From: Anniella stebbinsi
Lineage: Eukaryota; Chordata; Lepidosauria; Squamata; Anniellidae
Reading direction: 5' to 3'
Assembly (NCBI GenBank): GCA_029215795.1
Contig: JARDYH010000003.1
Coordinates: 93,032,609 to 93,096,608, forward strand
DNA: 64,000 nt
In this document: positions 33,475 to 45,998 of the stretch, in pieces
How positions within the stretch are numbered: the first letter of the stretch is position 1
How the letters are laid out: each line of letters starts with the position of its first letter
The notes under the pieces: generated by a model
Seen by the model: only the letters and a program-made list of their open reading frames with translations
The model's database searches: none
What the model was told of the DNA's origin: nothing
Position numbers and translations under genes: made by a program

Positions 33475-33935
33475 AGCTAAATGGACAGGCGGAATCTTCA
33501 AGTTGCAACTTTCTTGCAAAGTTAAGCAGAGATGAACCACAGGACTGCCATGATTTGGGGCCCATCTGACCACACGCTACCCACTATGAACGAAAGTTTG
33601 GGTTTGTGCTTGTATCTCACAATGGGGGAAAGAGCTAAGGAAGTGGGGAGAGTGTGCACGCGATGTGAAGATGGGCAGTTCTTGCTTTTATGCATTCTTC
33701 TGGGGTGAAAAGTGAAGTGTAATTCAGAAAAAAGGTGCCGTAGTTATCAGAAGTTTGGCCAACATTGACCTAGGGATTCTTGGAGGGGATTCCAAGAAGA
33801 GATTTTCAGCATAAAGGATAATAAAGAAAGAGGAAAGGAGAATTTTAGAGCCCGTCCAGGGTGGCTTTAGGTTTTATTGCACAAAGGAATGGCGAATCAA
33901 GATAATTTAGACTAAAATATCTTAGGAGAAGAAGG

Positions 33936-34115
33936 CAGGTACTTCCTTATTTAAAGTTATTTATATCTGCTTCTCTCTGTGCCCTTCACATGAAGCTCCT
34001 GAAAGAGCTTACAACTAAAAAAACAAAAACATACAATTAAATTACAATGGCTTTACACTAAACAGCCACATATTAATCTTCATCTCGCAAAAATAAAATA
34101 AAAAAGACCGCAGCT
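33936..34115 (-). mobile_element. LINE 3'-UTR fragment
   Basis: ttatttatatctgcttctct followed by aagctcctgaaagagcttac and an A-rich run is the usual antisense look of an L2-like 3' end. Borders approximate. Confidence 0.4.
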
Positions 34116-34913
34116 TAAGGTTTTTCCTGGAATGACTCCCTAAGGTGCTTTCTCTGGAAACCAACATAGAGCATTAACCATGCTCACCATGTGACCACCA
34201 ATACGCTGTGTTAGCACATCTCCATCTTGCAAAGAGAGGTGGGACATTACTGCTGAATCAGCCTGAGAGCCCGTTCCCTGTTCTTCCTGCCCTTACTCCT
34301 TTCACTCAGCAAAGCGATCTTTATGGACAATCACAGCAATGTTTGTTAGGCCCCCTTGTCGCTCTGCCTGAGCCAGCTTCCCTATTGATATTCTAATGAA
34401 ATATCCCTGCTGCTCAGCAGTTGAGAGATGAAGCAGCAGCTTCATTAGGAGCTCTGCTGTATCTGTGGCTTCTCTATGAGAGTGAGTGTCCCTGTGGGTA
34501 GAAAGCAGAGACGTCCCAGCAGGGGCTTGAATTTTACCCTTTTCCTATAGGAATTCAGGCTGCAAGCTGCAAGTTAGCACTTGTCAGCAATTTACTTTAC
34601 AAAATGATTAAGCAAATTGCAATGGCTAGACTTTTGAGATGTTGCTTAATGAATCACTATTAGGAAGGAGAAAGACAATAGTTTTTTCCAGAATATTGAA
34701 ACTAGTTTGACAGAGGCTTCACTTGCCATGGTTTACACAAATTTCTTTTGTCCCACTGTTTGTCTTTGGCTAAACAGATTTTGCAGAGTAGGGTGGGGGA
34801 CTGTGTAGGGAGAACCTGCAAAACTTGTTTGCCTGAGGCAAATGTGGTGTGAGAGCGCACATCATGACTAGGGATTCCTCTTTCAAACCACTTTCAACTT
34901 TGTGTGAATGAGT

Positions 34914-35075
34914 GGGTTTAGACGACATGCCACGGCTCATCTTGGGTTAAATAACCCTAAAACTGACCATGGGTTATGCGAGGGGGTTGCATATTCAAAA
35001 TGGTGGGGGGGCACATACATACACCAAGGCCTCACTGTGGGTTAAATAACCCACAGAGGGCTGTAATGTCATGCG
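34914..35075. mobile_element. palindromic MITE (PIF/Harbinger-like)
   Basis: The left side gtttagacgacatgccacgg with gggttaaataaccc and the right side gggttaaataaccc with gtaatgtcatgc form inverted arms of about 35 bp around a less paired centre. Confidence 0.55.
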
Positions 35076-35159
35076 AGCAGTTCGTGTGCGAGTGTAAATG
35101 TCGATTGTTTGCCTTCAGCTTCAATCTTCATAGACCACTGCTTGAGAGAAGCAGCTTAA

Positions 35160-35232
35160 GGGTGCAATCCTGTGCATGTTCAGACAGAAAAAAGTCCTAC
35201 AATGTCCAGGATTCCCCAGCCAGCCCTGTAAG
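35160..35232 (+). mobile_element. TTAA-type MITE, left-half fragment
   Basis: gcttaagggtgcaatcctgt followed by gttcagacagaaaaaagtcc and a ccccagccagcc centre. Left half of the family complete at 48346 and 55752. Confidence 0.65.
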
Positions 35233-35479
35233 TTTAGAATGTCCAAAGTTGAGTGTGTCTCAAACAACCTCCTTCCCAGAGATGAATATGGTGTCTCTGG
35301 AACATGGAGAGGGGTGCAGGTTCAGCTCTGGACCAAGCAGCGGAAGACAAAGTGTATCTTCCTCCCTCTGTGTTTGGAATGCCCAAAGTTACACTCAGTG
35401 ATACACTGTGCTTGGGAAACTTAGGCAAGCTCCACATTTTACTATAGAAAGCCAGCATGGTCTAGAGGATGGCCTACTA

Positions 35480-35745
35480 CAGGGGTGCAGAACTTCAGGC
35501 CCCAGGGCCAAATCTGGCCTGCTTAGGTTCTCAGTCCAGCCCTCCGGGGTTCCCCAGATGGCCCCACTCGCTTTCCCCATCCAACAACCATTAGTTACTG
35601 ACAGTAAGAGCTTTAACTAAAATATGCTGTTCTTTTGGGCTTCCCCCCTTTTGTCTTCAGCCCCACCCACTACTGGAATGAGACCACCAAGAGCTTCTCC
35701 GAAATGGAATTTGGCTCTCAGGCTGAAAGAGGTTCAACACCCCTG
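35480..35745 (+). mobile_element. hAT MITE, 363-bp family, copy 2
   Basis: 266 bp. Ends caggggtgcagaacttcagg and, reversed, caggggtgttgaacctcttt: the best preserved inverted termini of the family. Flanks gcctacta (35472-35479) and gcctacca (35746-35753) agree at 7 of 8. Shorter than copy 1 by internal deletion. Confidence 0.93.
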
Positions 35746-36243
35746 GCCTACCAAGTGTTCAAATCCTAGCTCAAGTCAATTCATAGGATGACCCTGGACA
35801 AACCATTATATCTCAGCCCTATGTTCCCCATCTCTAAAATAGGGATAGTAGCAATCTATTCAAGAGCAGTTTTGAACATGGTATGACCACATACAGCCAG
35901 CTTAATATATTGGTAACTACTGTACTTGGCTGGTGGTCCAAGAGTATTCTATCCAAAGAGCAAATCGCATGGGCACAGCTATGGCCTACACACCATTTCT
36001 TTCTGCAAATTCCCCTTCGTTTGCCATGATCCTGCATGATCAGCTAAACACAGAAATGACTGCATGCATTTTTCTGGCTATGCTTGATTACTATGCCCAA
36101 AGCCACTCTCAAAGGGTTACAACTGAGCACAAATGGGTTGTCACTTGATGAAGCTTAAATGCCATGTAAAGGGCTAGTAATTTCAGTGTTAACCCTATCA
36201 AAAACCATGAAGACAAAGTCCCATAAATAAGTCTCAGCTGAAG

Positions 36244-36268
36244 ATGAATGAATGAATGAATGAATGAA
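36244..36268 (+). repeat. (GAAT)n microsatellite
   Basis: Six tandem GAAT/TGAA units. Confidence 0.85.
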
Positions 36269-37112
36269 GCAGGAGCAACAGCATTTATATGGTGCTTTAG
36301 AATGGCTTGCCTAAAACTATCTAGTGAGTTTATGGTGGTCATCAGATTTGTCAACCAGGAACTACTATGCTAGCTTTTTAGTTGCTACTCTCCCTCCTCC
36401 TGGATTTCTCTCTCTTTCTGAGTAGTGACTGGATTGTGATTTGTGGCATTAGAAGGTCTAACAGTTCACACAGATAAGGAAAAGGGCATGTTATTAATTT
36501 GCACTGCAGGCAGAGGTAATGAGTGTAATACAAGACAGCCCATTCACAAACACCTTGGGAGAAAGGAAATCAGATAGTTCCCACAGTATAGCCAAGACAC
36601 AGAGTAAATTAACCCATCTCCCCCCCTCAAGGCATGCTGGGGGACCAAGCGACAAAAGAGGGGATCAAATTCAGCAGTGCCCCACCTCCAGCTGAAGTTT
36701 TCACTACAAAGCCATCTTTTTACTGAAACACGCCTCTGTGTTAAAAGTTGCATGCGCAATCAGTGCCCATAAATACTGATCACACAAGAATGGAAAAGGC
36801 CATGGGCACTTAGTTAATAAAACCTGTGCTCTACAGCAAAGAAGAAAGGTGAAATTTTTAAAGAGGCCCTAAACAGTTTCGTTTCAATGGCCAGTTTAAC
36901 AGCCAGCTAATTTTGCAGAGCACTCAAAGCAAATATACCATGTATATACCATGCTGGGTTCTCATCCCCGCCTTTATTCATGCCACTGAGGGGGGGTGGT
37001 AGAGATGTATGGGTATGAATCCTTCCTGTGTTTCAGTCCACATACGAATATTCCTCAAAAATGCCTATACTTCTGGCCAATGCAGAGATTGGCTGAGACT
37101 ATTCATACAGAC

Positions 37113-37255
37113 CAGCCTTCCTCAACCTGCTGTTCTCCAGTTGGAGTTTTGGATTCCAACTCACACCAGCCCCAGCTAGCATAGCCAATGGTAAAAAAAA
37201 AATGTTGGGAGTTGAAGTTAAAAATATCTGGAGGGCACCAGGTTGGGGAAAGTTA
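37113..37255. mobile_element. palindromic hAT-type MITE
   Basis: Starts cagccttcctcaacctgc and ends reversed taactttccccaacctgg; the arms around ttggattccaactcac and gggagttgaagtt are inverted; an A10 run lies in the loop at 37193. Confidence 0.78.
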
Positions 37256-38326
37256 TAATCTAGACAATTCAACGGTCCCATGTTGTAGCATGCATTTCAA
37301 AGGCACCAATACGTGTGGTTGTGTGTGATCTATGTTGCTAACATTGGCATAGTTATTTTGAGGCAAAGAAAGAAACCACAACATATTCTCTTACATTACA
37401 TTAATTTATTTCATCATAAATCTGTTCTCCCACCCACCCTCCACACTGAAATCTCTAATGCTGCCCTATTTCTTCTATTCACCCAGAAGTTAGTCCTTTC
37501 AACAGGAACTCTTGCTTCCTCCTTGAGAGATAAGATGTATTATGGCAGGGTGTGGCCCCTTGATTTCCATCTTGTAACTACAGCCTAGTTCTCAGTGAAG
37601 TGGTAGGCGTGTGGCTGGGTTGCACCACTCCAGATGCCAAGGAGAGGATACACCTGAGTGAATATTCTTCCATACAAAAAAATCCCTGCATATAAGGAAC
37701 TAGATATCAAGCAAAGGGGTTCTAGCCTAGCCTATTCTGTATGAATATAATTTCTTTGTATAGAGGAGCATTCAGTCACGTGAGTCCCCATCTGTAGCGT
37801 GAAGTGGCACAAACCACACAGGCTTACCAGCCCCACAAGTGGCACCAACAGCAGCTTCCCTCTGAAACAAATAACAGCTGGGGGCGGGATTTTCCATTGG
37901 GACTGCAATGTGGTGGAAAGAGTTAACCCTCTCCTCACATGCTGTGGTTCCAATCCTTATCTGGGCAGCCTTCTGCTTTTGAAAGTTTAAAAAGGGCATG
38001 TTAACAGCATCCACACATTTAACATATTATCTAGTTTGGCCTTCATATAGCATGGGCTGGATGTACCTACAAGGCAGCCTTTCTCCTATGTCCCAAAATG
38101 GTCCAACATAGGACCAACTCTCCCTCAAAGGGAGAAAGGAAAGAACAGGCAGATCAGGCCTGTGTCCCACATTACCATGCATGTAGAAAGGGACACCCGC
38201 TCCCTGCTTGCTCTGTCACTGCGTGTCCCACATTGAGTCTGTGCATGGGGGAACCAGTCCTGAATCTTTACCGAAAGCTGCTTCGTGCATCTCCATTGTC
38301 ATCGAATGATGACTGCAACATCACGT

Positions 38327-38512
38327 GGAGGGGGCTATCGCTCAGTGGTAGCATGCAGAATATACCCGGTTCAGTCTCCAGAATCTCCAGGTAGGGCTAG
38401 GAACAAATCCTGCCTGAAACCCTGAGGAGCCGCTGCCAGTCAGTGTTGACAATACTGGACTAGATGGTCCAATGGTGTGACTCAGAATAAGGCAGCTTCC
38501 TGTGTCCCTGTG
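38327..38512 (+). mobile_element. tRNA-derived SINE
   Basis: 5' region ggggctatcgctcagtggta (A box) and cccggttcagtctcc (B box), then the body gccgctgccagtcagtg and the tail tgactcagaataaggcagct. It is the most complete of the three copies of this SINE type in the window and lies antisense to FRMD4A. Confidence 0.82.
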
Positions 38513-39526
38513 TGCTGATTTGGATGTATGACAGGCCCATCATGGGTCTTCCATATCAGATCAAATGCAAGGCTTTTCAGCGGAGCAAGTTCACACATTC
38601 AGATCCCAGTGCACGGATGAACTAGCGCGGAGTGTTCCCAAAGGCATTGTAAGATTTTTTTTTCTGTTCATATTGTTTTCCTTCCTCTCAAGGGATTTGT
38701 TTCATCTTGCAGCACAAAGAAACTGTGCATCCTTACACATTCTGTTTCTAACACGGCATTCAGTCTTCTAGCTTCAAGCCAGGGAGCTCTTCATCTGTCA
38801 GTGTGTTACACAATGTTCTGCACTTGGGACTGTTTTGTTTTCAGTAACCAACAACAACAGGCCAGTGCCTTTTCCCCCCAAACCCTAGAAGGCCAAACAA
38901 CTTGGCCAGACACCATTTCGTCAGCATTGCATGTAACCGTTTTTGTTCTGGTGCACAAGCCACGGTTTCAACAAACTTGCACGCCTGGAAGTAACCAGCT
39001 GGGATCAACGGCGCTACTTTCCTCCTCAGATCTGATTCAGTTGCAAGGGTGCCCTCTTCTGATGGATGTTTTCAAATGAGTTCTAACAATCCTGGGGCTA
39101 CTTGAGAGCACTGCTAAATTCTCATTTAGCAACCATCTTGATACCACTTCGAACAAGCAAAACACTATTCATACATGGACTCAGCAAACTGCAGATCTTG
39201 CAAGTTATAGAGTCCAGGTCACTGCATTGATGCAAATTCACCCTCTTCTTGATTCCACCCAAATGGTTCTTAAGTATTACCCTGTATAATCCAGGATATG
39301 ATGGCCAGCTATTAATCTAAGATGATGATATATTTTGTCTTCTTTGGAAAACATGACTTTTCTGAATCTTCTAATCCAAAGTAGTTTGTGATTGCTACTT
39401 TATGTGTGTGGTGTGTGCGTGGGGGTGTCCTTTCATTTCACAGCAGAGAGTCAGAATTCATCAGGGAAAGCCATCCCCAGAATTGCCACTACTGAATTAG
39501 ATAGAGGATTGACAGACAGACTAGAT

Positions 39527-39662
39527 CAGGGGTAGGTTACTGGCTGCCCTCCAGATGTTTTGGAATGCAGCTGCCATAATCCCTGATCATTGGCCATGCT
39601 GGCAGAGGGTAGTGGGAGTTGTTGTCCCAAACATCTATAGGGAACCAGCTTGCCCACTCTTG
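39527..39662. mobile_element. palindromic hAT-type MITE (CAGGGGTAGG end type)
   Basis: Begins caggggtaggttactggc and ends reversed caagagtgggcaagctggtt. Flanks gactagat and gattagac agree at 6 of 8 positions. Confidence 0.82.
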
Positions 39663-39736
39663 GATTAGACAGTCATCACAGAATTTCGAATTAGATAGGT
39701 AGAAGCCATATTCAGGAGTCATACATTCTATTCGTG

Positions 39737-39962
39737 TGCTCCTGTGGTGTAGTGGTTAGAGTGTTGGACTGGGACTCAGGAGACTGAGGCTCAAGTCCCC
39801 ACTTGGTCATGAGGTTCACTGGGAACTTTGGGCTAGTCATGACTCTCACCCTAACCTACTTTGCAAAGTTATTCTCAAGATAAAATGGAGAGAAGGAGGA
39901 TCATGTACACCACCGTGGGCTCCTTGGAGGAAAGGAGGGACATATATGTAACAAGTAAATAA
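39737..39962 (+). mobile_element. tRNA-derived SINE, second (MIR/CORE-like) type
   Basis: 5' part gtggtgtagtggttagagtg (A box) and ctcaagtcccc (B box), then ttgggctagtcatgactctc, aagataaaatgga and the tail ctccttggaggaaaggaggg with an A/T-rich end. Different from the SINE at 38327. A weaker, antisense relative may be present at 61505. Confidence 0.82.
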
Positions 39963-40422
39963 ATAATCATGGAGGGGATGCACACGCCAGCCTCACCTAC
40001 TCCATTCCCTGACCTTTCTGTGTTGAACCAGAAGTTCTCGAAGGAGTTTGTAACGATATGTGGCAGAACACGGTTACAGTTCTTCATGCAATTGGGAACT
40101 CTGTGCAATCAGGGTTTCTGATCACATAAAGGACTCTAATCATGTTCGCCTGAACATGCTTACAATGTCTTTTCAGAACTTCTGATTCAACATGGGAAGG
40201 TCCAGAGCTGGGAGAGGTGGCAGGGCCAGTGCCTGCATCCACAAGGGCCCTCTGTTACACTTTGGAACACCTGAATGCGTGCTCCTACACTTCGGCTACA
40301 TATGTACATAGAGACAGATGTCACACAGTATTTGGCCAAATGAAGCACAATGTGATCGTGTTTATTTTATTTTTTAAAATGCTTAACAGCAATATGACGA
40401 AGAAAAATAATCAAGCCCTTAC

Positions 40423-40507
40423 CTTGTAAATACAGGACTTTGCATTCAAGAAAAACAACTCAATGGTAGCATTATCCTTTAGATAGGATATGCTCTCAAT
40501 GTAGAAC
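40423..40507 (-). CDS. FRMD4A: FRMD4A exon, F1-F2 junction (exon C)
   Basis: An 85-nt exon with acceptor tatctag and donor gtaagg. Its first base completes arginine (V-R) with exon B. It then reads FYIESISYLKDNATIELFF and LNAKSCIYK and leaves in phase 0. In FERM proteins this segment joins the F1 lobe to the helical, acyl-CoA-binding-protein-like F2 lobe. The frame is open throughout on the minus strand. The plus strand carries an unrelated short open frame that ends near here, which is a shadow. Identity with remembered FRMD4A is essentially complete across these 28 residues. Confidence 0.96.
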
Positions 40508-41210
40508 CTAGATAGGAATGAAACAAAGAAGTCATAAAAACTCAGCAAAGAAATTTCAGCCACCAAATAAACATATAAGATCCTGTTCATTTTTTAATTA
40601 TTCTTACATGGGGGAAAAGACGTGTTCATGAAGCCTGCAGGGCTGAGAGAGAGGGTGGGGGAGGGGGAAGGAATTCTTTTTGTTTTTTGTTCTAGTGATT
40701 GTGTTATGACTCTTGGAAAGATTTGTGTGTCCCTTAAGACACAATCATTCAGCACTGCTGTATGTGTAAGTCCTACCCAATATGAAAGGCATTAACGCTT
40801 GTTTTATTTTCACAGGTTGATTTATAGCTCCATAAATATTTTAGGCTGGGATGCTTTTCTTTTCCCCCCATTCCATGTCCTTGACAATTGTGTTGCTTTG
40901 CTTCTTAAGAAACCGTTGCATCCTAGGCTGGAAGTAATTGCTTTTGAAATGGCTTTTGGAAAAAAAATGATGAAAGGGAGAAATGACCCCTGACTATAGG
41001 TGAAAAATGAAAATAGCTAAGCCTCTATTAGTGGGGTGCTGAATTTGTGGAGTTCTACATCATTCTTCACAGGAGCTCCTGATACATCCCTGCAGATGGC
41101 TCAGGGAGAGAGGCAGTGTGGCATAGTGGCTATGGGACTGAGTTTCTGGCACCCAGTAGAGTAGCGGAGAATGTAGGTCACCATGCATCCGTGTGCCACA
41201 GTAGCTAAGG

Positions 41211-41317
41211 CAGCCTTCCAAACCTGGTGCCCTCCGTTTGTGTTGGGCTACAATTGCAACACATCATGGGAGTTGTAGTCCAACACATCTGGAGGGCAAC
41301 AGGTTGGGGAAAGCTTG
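41211..41317. mobile_element. palindromic hAT-type MITE
   Basis: Starts cagccttccaaacctggtg, ends reversed caagctttccccaacctgtt; the second arm gggagttgtagtccaacaca is well preserved. Flanks agctaagg and cctaaagc overlap with a one-base shift. Confidence 0.82.
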
Positions 41318-41512
41318 CCTAAAGCAATTTGGGGAGGCGCTGTTCCTAATCCCAGTGAAGTCAGCCTCCCGTGTCAGAGATTTGCAGGACCTTTATTATG
41401 GTTTGTATTTTTGAATTTATTCCTTGAATTTTTTTTAATTTGCCTTTTGAAGCCAAGGCAGTTAATGCTAAAATTCAACATAAACAGGCCAGTGAATTAA
41501 AACACCACAAAA

Positions 41513-41606
41513 CTCCAGGCACTCCCCAGCCAGCATTGAAATGCTAGAAATGATAAGAGCTGTAGGACTTTTTTCCTGTCGAAAACACACATAGGATTGC
41601 GCCCTA
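41513..41606 (-). mobile_element. TTAA-type MITE, half copy
   Basis: The segment agctgtaggacttttttcct to ataggattgcgcccta is the reverse of the GGGTGCAATCCTA end and body found at 48346 and 55752; the opposite half is missing. Confidence 0.6.
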
Positions 41607-42550
41607 AAAAAACAAATGTTGTGGTGATCTTTTTTCATTGCACCTGTTAACGGTTTTCATGGATTCTTACCCAGACTAGTTCATGTGTTTGGTTCAATCC
41701 TTTCAGAGCACTGTTGAGGGTCGCCAGAATACAAGCCCAGAGAAACCTCTAATCTCTGAAACACCAACTCAGCGGCTGCTTCTCCCAGCCTATTTCTCCC
41801 CTGGTCTCATCACCCAACCACTTTTCCAACCTGCTAGAACAAAACCGAATCTCCATTTTGCTGCCTCACAGCAGGGAGGAATGGAAGAGAACCATGGGAC
41901 GTGCAGAGTGAGGACCCCACAGCAATGGCCATAACCTCCTTCATCACTGCCAAAGAGATAGGAGAGTTCTTCTGAGAACACTAATACAGATACATTTCCA
42001 AATGTTACAATGGGAAGATGTAGCAGTAAAGGCTATGATTCAGATTTATTAGTTCATTTGATTTCTACTGGAAAAAAAATCCTAAAGTTTAGACAACACT
42101 CATTAAACATAACCTGTGCTTGATCTTCCTTTGAAGTGGTAGGTTGCTAACATCCACCTGCCTTCAGAGATGAAGAAATGAGAAATATGTGGCACAGGGG
42201 ACTGTGAGTGAGTTGGGAAGACCTCATTTCAAATTCCGCCTCGGCCACAATTGCACCCTGGTCCAGACTTCTGTTGCCCCCATCCTTCAATGGGAGGCTA
42301 ATAATTTTGCTTTGCCACCCAGGGATATTGTAAACACTGTTAAGATAATGGCCAAGTCCCAAGATTCTCCCAGTGGGGTTCACAGAAGAGTGGGAAGTTA
42401 TGTGACAACTGCTGTGAATTTCCAGCTTGACATGTTTAAAAAGTGTTTCTTGCAATATCAGCTGCAGTATAACAATCACTCAAAAGCAAGAAAGGAGAGA
42501 GTTATTTGACATCCAGATGGATTTTTGTTGATTGCCTACACAATCTAGAT

Positions 42551-42675
42551 CAGGGGTAGGCAGCCTGGTGCCCTCCAGATGTTTGGTACTACAACTCCCA
42601 TAGCCCATTACCATTAGTTATTCTGACTGGGATTTGTAGTCCAAAATTTCTGTAGGGCAGGTTGCTTTGCCCCTG
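42551..42675. mobile_element. palindromic hAT-type MITE (CAGGGGTAGG end type)
   Basis: Begins caggggtaggcagcctggtg and ends reversed caggggcaaagcaacctg; arms around ctacaactcccatagcc and gggatttgtagtcc are inverted. Confidence 0.82.
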
Positions 42676-44827
42676 ATCCAGGGTGTTAGCTGAACAAATA
42701 AGATGCTTCAGTAGGACACCAGAGGGCAGCATTGCATTTCTTAAACCTACAGTAAAAGATGCAAGTTTAAAACACTTGGACATAAAAGTATAAAACCATA
42801 TAAGCTCACATTCTCCTCTAGCTCAGAAGTTTCATTTGGTATTTGAGGCCTTCAAAGAAACCATAATTCTCAGTGATCTGCTAAGCACAGCATTTGCTGG
42901 GATCTAAGCACAGCATTTGGAAAATATGTGTCAGTATAAACAAACATATACATTTCCAGGGAAATAATTATTTTTATTTAAAAGAGTTTGGAGTTCAGTG
43001 GAGAATCTTTGAGGGAAAGTCTTCTCTTGTATGCTTGGAAAACTAGATCTTTAGTTTATTTCCTGTGAATTCAGAGCTGGAGCTTTAAGAAATATAATGA
43101 GGTAGAACAATGGCTTTCTATTTCTATTTTGTCGGTGTTAATATTTTCCTTAATATTGCAATTGCCATAAAACTCTCCCAAAATAGCGCAAAATATTCTT
43201 TCTAGTAGCTTCCATTCACCCTATAAATAATGCGATCTCTTCTCACTGCAAAGATAACTTCTAACTAACTAAATGATAACTTCACTAACTTCTGTTAGAG
43301 AGCGATCACAATGCAGAAAAATATATGAAGTTGAACTCAAAAAGTATCAAAAGGCATCAAAAGTGGAAACTTCAGAGTTTCCCAAGTTTCAAATTTGTCA
43401 TTTCTGCCACAGACATTTCTGATGTGACCTTAAACCTATCTCTGAGTATCACACAAACGTACACTGAAGGTGTTGGAAATACGTCTAAGCCTTGATTCAC
43501 ATGTCAGTGTGTGATATCTGGAGAAGGTAGCTCTCAGTTTTGAGGCCACAAACCTATTCAATACAGCCTACAGCCCTAGAAGCCTTGAGTTTCGATTATG
43601 CTATATCTACAGCCAAATGTACTACTCAGGACATTTGAGATGGTAAAAAACAATGTAATCTGTATAAATTCCCGAGCAGTCTAAGTAGAATAGAAAGGAG
43701 CTAGGCTTCTGGTCGTTAAATCTAATGGGTGAAAGAGTAGGCAATTTCCTCACAGCAATGGGTGCTTCCAGATGGAGGCCTCCTGGTGCTACCAATCCAA
43801 AGACCTATTCCGTCTTTTTCTCCTTAACAGATTTTCTGCGGCAAGAGAAAAGATGGAAGAAGGGGGACGAAAACACGGGACAGTCATGAATGGAAGATGG
43901 CATCATCTGGATCCCCTGTAAAATTATGTGAATTATGGTGCCATGAAACCTTCTTCTGGAAAGACCCATTGTCCCTTATGGGCATTTCGGAAGGATTCTC
44001 AGAAAAATCTGAGAGGGAAAAGCCTTGAAAAATCACATGGCCTCCCTAGTTTTGTTTTGGGTGTATCTGCCGGGATCTCCGTGTCTTCCTGTCTGCTAGC
44101 TTCCCTAACCACTTGCCTGTGCTGCTCCCCATCCCCCAACCCTGTTCCAGCCCTCCCCTATAGACAGATGTCTCAGTTCAGCCCCAGGCTTGCACTTGAT
44201 GGCTTTTGGAATGATTCTCCTGCGGATTCGGCCCACCACTGACCCCACCCTAGAGTTAGCTTGACTTGGGTTGCAGGAGTCAAACATGGGACGCACCCAC
44301 AGAGGTCACTCTCCACTAACATAATTCCACTACACAGGCAGACCCAGTGGGCTACGAAAACATAGTTCTTGTTCCATTCACATCTGACCGCTGGACAAAG
44401 CTCAAAAAGCTTGTGTCCACTTGTCCATCTGATGCATAATTCCTTGGCGGGGTGAGGGAGGGGGAAGAGAGAGTTAAAACAACCCTGTTGCTGATCTGTT
44501 AAATAATCAGCTGGAAAGGAATAGGAAAAGCAGTAAAAGCCTCTTCTGTTTTCCCCTCTGAGTGCAGAACTCTTTATATCGATTTTAACATCTAGCGCGT
44601 CAGTCTTCCAAGGGCACAGAGAGTGGGATCCCCTCCTGTGCTCAGCCCCATTCTCATTCTATTCTCAAACACCAGCAATCAGAAGTAATCATGGGCAATT
44701 TAGCTTTGGTATGCCCAAGACCGTATTCAGGGGGAGTGCATCTCGTCTGCTTTCATCTTTGTCAAAGTGCGTGGGGTCTGGTTTTTTTTTTAAAAAAATC
44801 CAAAGCTAAAGAAGACCCTGCCAAAGC

Positions 44828-44845
44828 ATGTGTGTGTGTGTGTGT
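44828..44845 (+). repeat. (TG)n microsatellite
   Basis: Nine TG units. Confidence 0.85.
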
Positions 44846-45331
44846 CGATTTTTTATCCCTGAACCCCGGGGCTACTTATTTGACAATAACAAATGTCTTC
44901 ACGATCAGTTCCTTCTTCGTTACATGCATTCAGCCACTACGCATTTGCTTTACATCAAGGTCATTGTTGCCAGTGTTACAAACACCACGTTCGACGTAGC
45001 TGATAGAGCAATGAATTCTGGGAACTAGAGGGCACCACATTGCTGATATGGAATCAAGGAACAACTTGAAGGAAGGCTGTTGGGTTTCTTTCTTTCTTTC
45101 TCTCTTTTTAAAGGTGAGTGATCTCCAAACTGAAGAACAACTAACACAGACCATAGGACCCACTTTTAAAATATTGTATTTGCCTGTCTTTCTTTTTCTC
45201 TTGGGGTTGCTGTTTATCTCTCCCTCAGCCATTTTCTTATAAAACAAAAATGATTGGATGGCTGTCCCATTTTTAATGGGATCTGGTTTCTGGATGACAG
45301 AAGAACGTTGTGCTTCATCATAATGGAAAAT

Positions 45332-45583
45332 TAGGACCAAACTACATTTGATGTTTAATGTGTCACTTGCACTTGTATACAGCTTTTTAAAATTGTAAAC
45401 AGCTGCTGCCGAGGGGGACCCTATACAGGACTGGGACTGTGGTGAAAATCCCCCCCACACAAGCTGTTCTTTGCTCCAGGAGGGAAGTTTCCATTCCAGG
45501 TTAATAGTAACTTGGGAAGTGGTGATTTCTGCCAGGACTACGTTGCCCCCCACTTCCTGTGCAACACATCACGTATAGGTTGC
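45332..45583. mobile_element. possible MITE
   Basis: Left aggaccaaactacatttgat and right reversed aacctatacgtgatgtgttg are weakly complementary. A 207-codon open frame on the minus strand runs through it but resembles no family, so I treat it as chance. Confidence 0.35.
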
Positions 45584-45857
45584 CTCTTAGAGACATTTGG
45601 CTAGAACACTGTCTGATGTGTGGCAGAAAATGTTCTAATCTATCTATCTATTTACTAACTTCCTCGCAAACCATTAATTTGTAACAGTATTTGCCTGTTT
45701 TCTTATTCATTCTGTACCTCAAGCCCAGCATCAGAAATCAATAAAGTTGGGTATCTGACAGACCCCCCTCCACCAACATCACTGCCTGTGCTTTAACTTT
45801 TAATTAATTTTAAATTTGTTTATGGATACCAGTGATGTGGTGGAATCAGAGCGCACA

Positions 45858-45981
45858 GGGTCAGACAATGCAGCAACCCACGCTGTATCACAAGTAATTT
45901 TGCAGATTGCCATTGTGCATGCAGCATGAACATGAGCGGAGGAACAAGCCACAATGGGTTACTCCCACAACTGTCCGAACC
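45858..45981. mobile_element. palindromic MITE (PIF/Harbinger-like)
   Basis: Ends gggtcagacaatgcagcaac and, reversed, gggttcggacagttgtggga pair at about two thirds of positions. It abuts a short TC tract and then the CpG-rich MITE copy 3. Confidence 0.55.
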
Positions 45982-45998
45982 CAGTCTCTCTCTCTCTG

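Larger units (their letters stand above)
29185..40422 (-). other. FRMD4A intron between exons C and D (11,238 bp)
   Basis: Holds a TA-flanked MITE (29661), LINE 3' tails (29880 and 33936), the second 3-bp-TSD MITE (30642) with a related palindromic region after it (30871-31148), hAT copies at 31614, 33112, 35480, 37113 and 39527, TA and GTT microsatellites (32722-32777), a palindromic MITE (34914), and two tRNA-derived SINEs (38327 and 39737). Stretches 36,300-37,080 and 38,540-39,500 show nothing I recognise. Confidence 0.86.

Noticed and set aside
42190..42340. SINE-like stretch with ttcaaattccgcctcggcc
   Set aside because: Resembles a B-box region of the MIR-like SINE, but no A box or tail could be aligned, so it is left unannotated.
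44930..45553. 207-codon open frame on the minus strand, one of the longest in the window
   Set aside because: No recognisable domain, unusual composition, crosses a TTTC/GAAA tract and a probable MITE, and contains no splice-consistent link to FRMD4A. Treated as chance.
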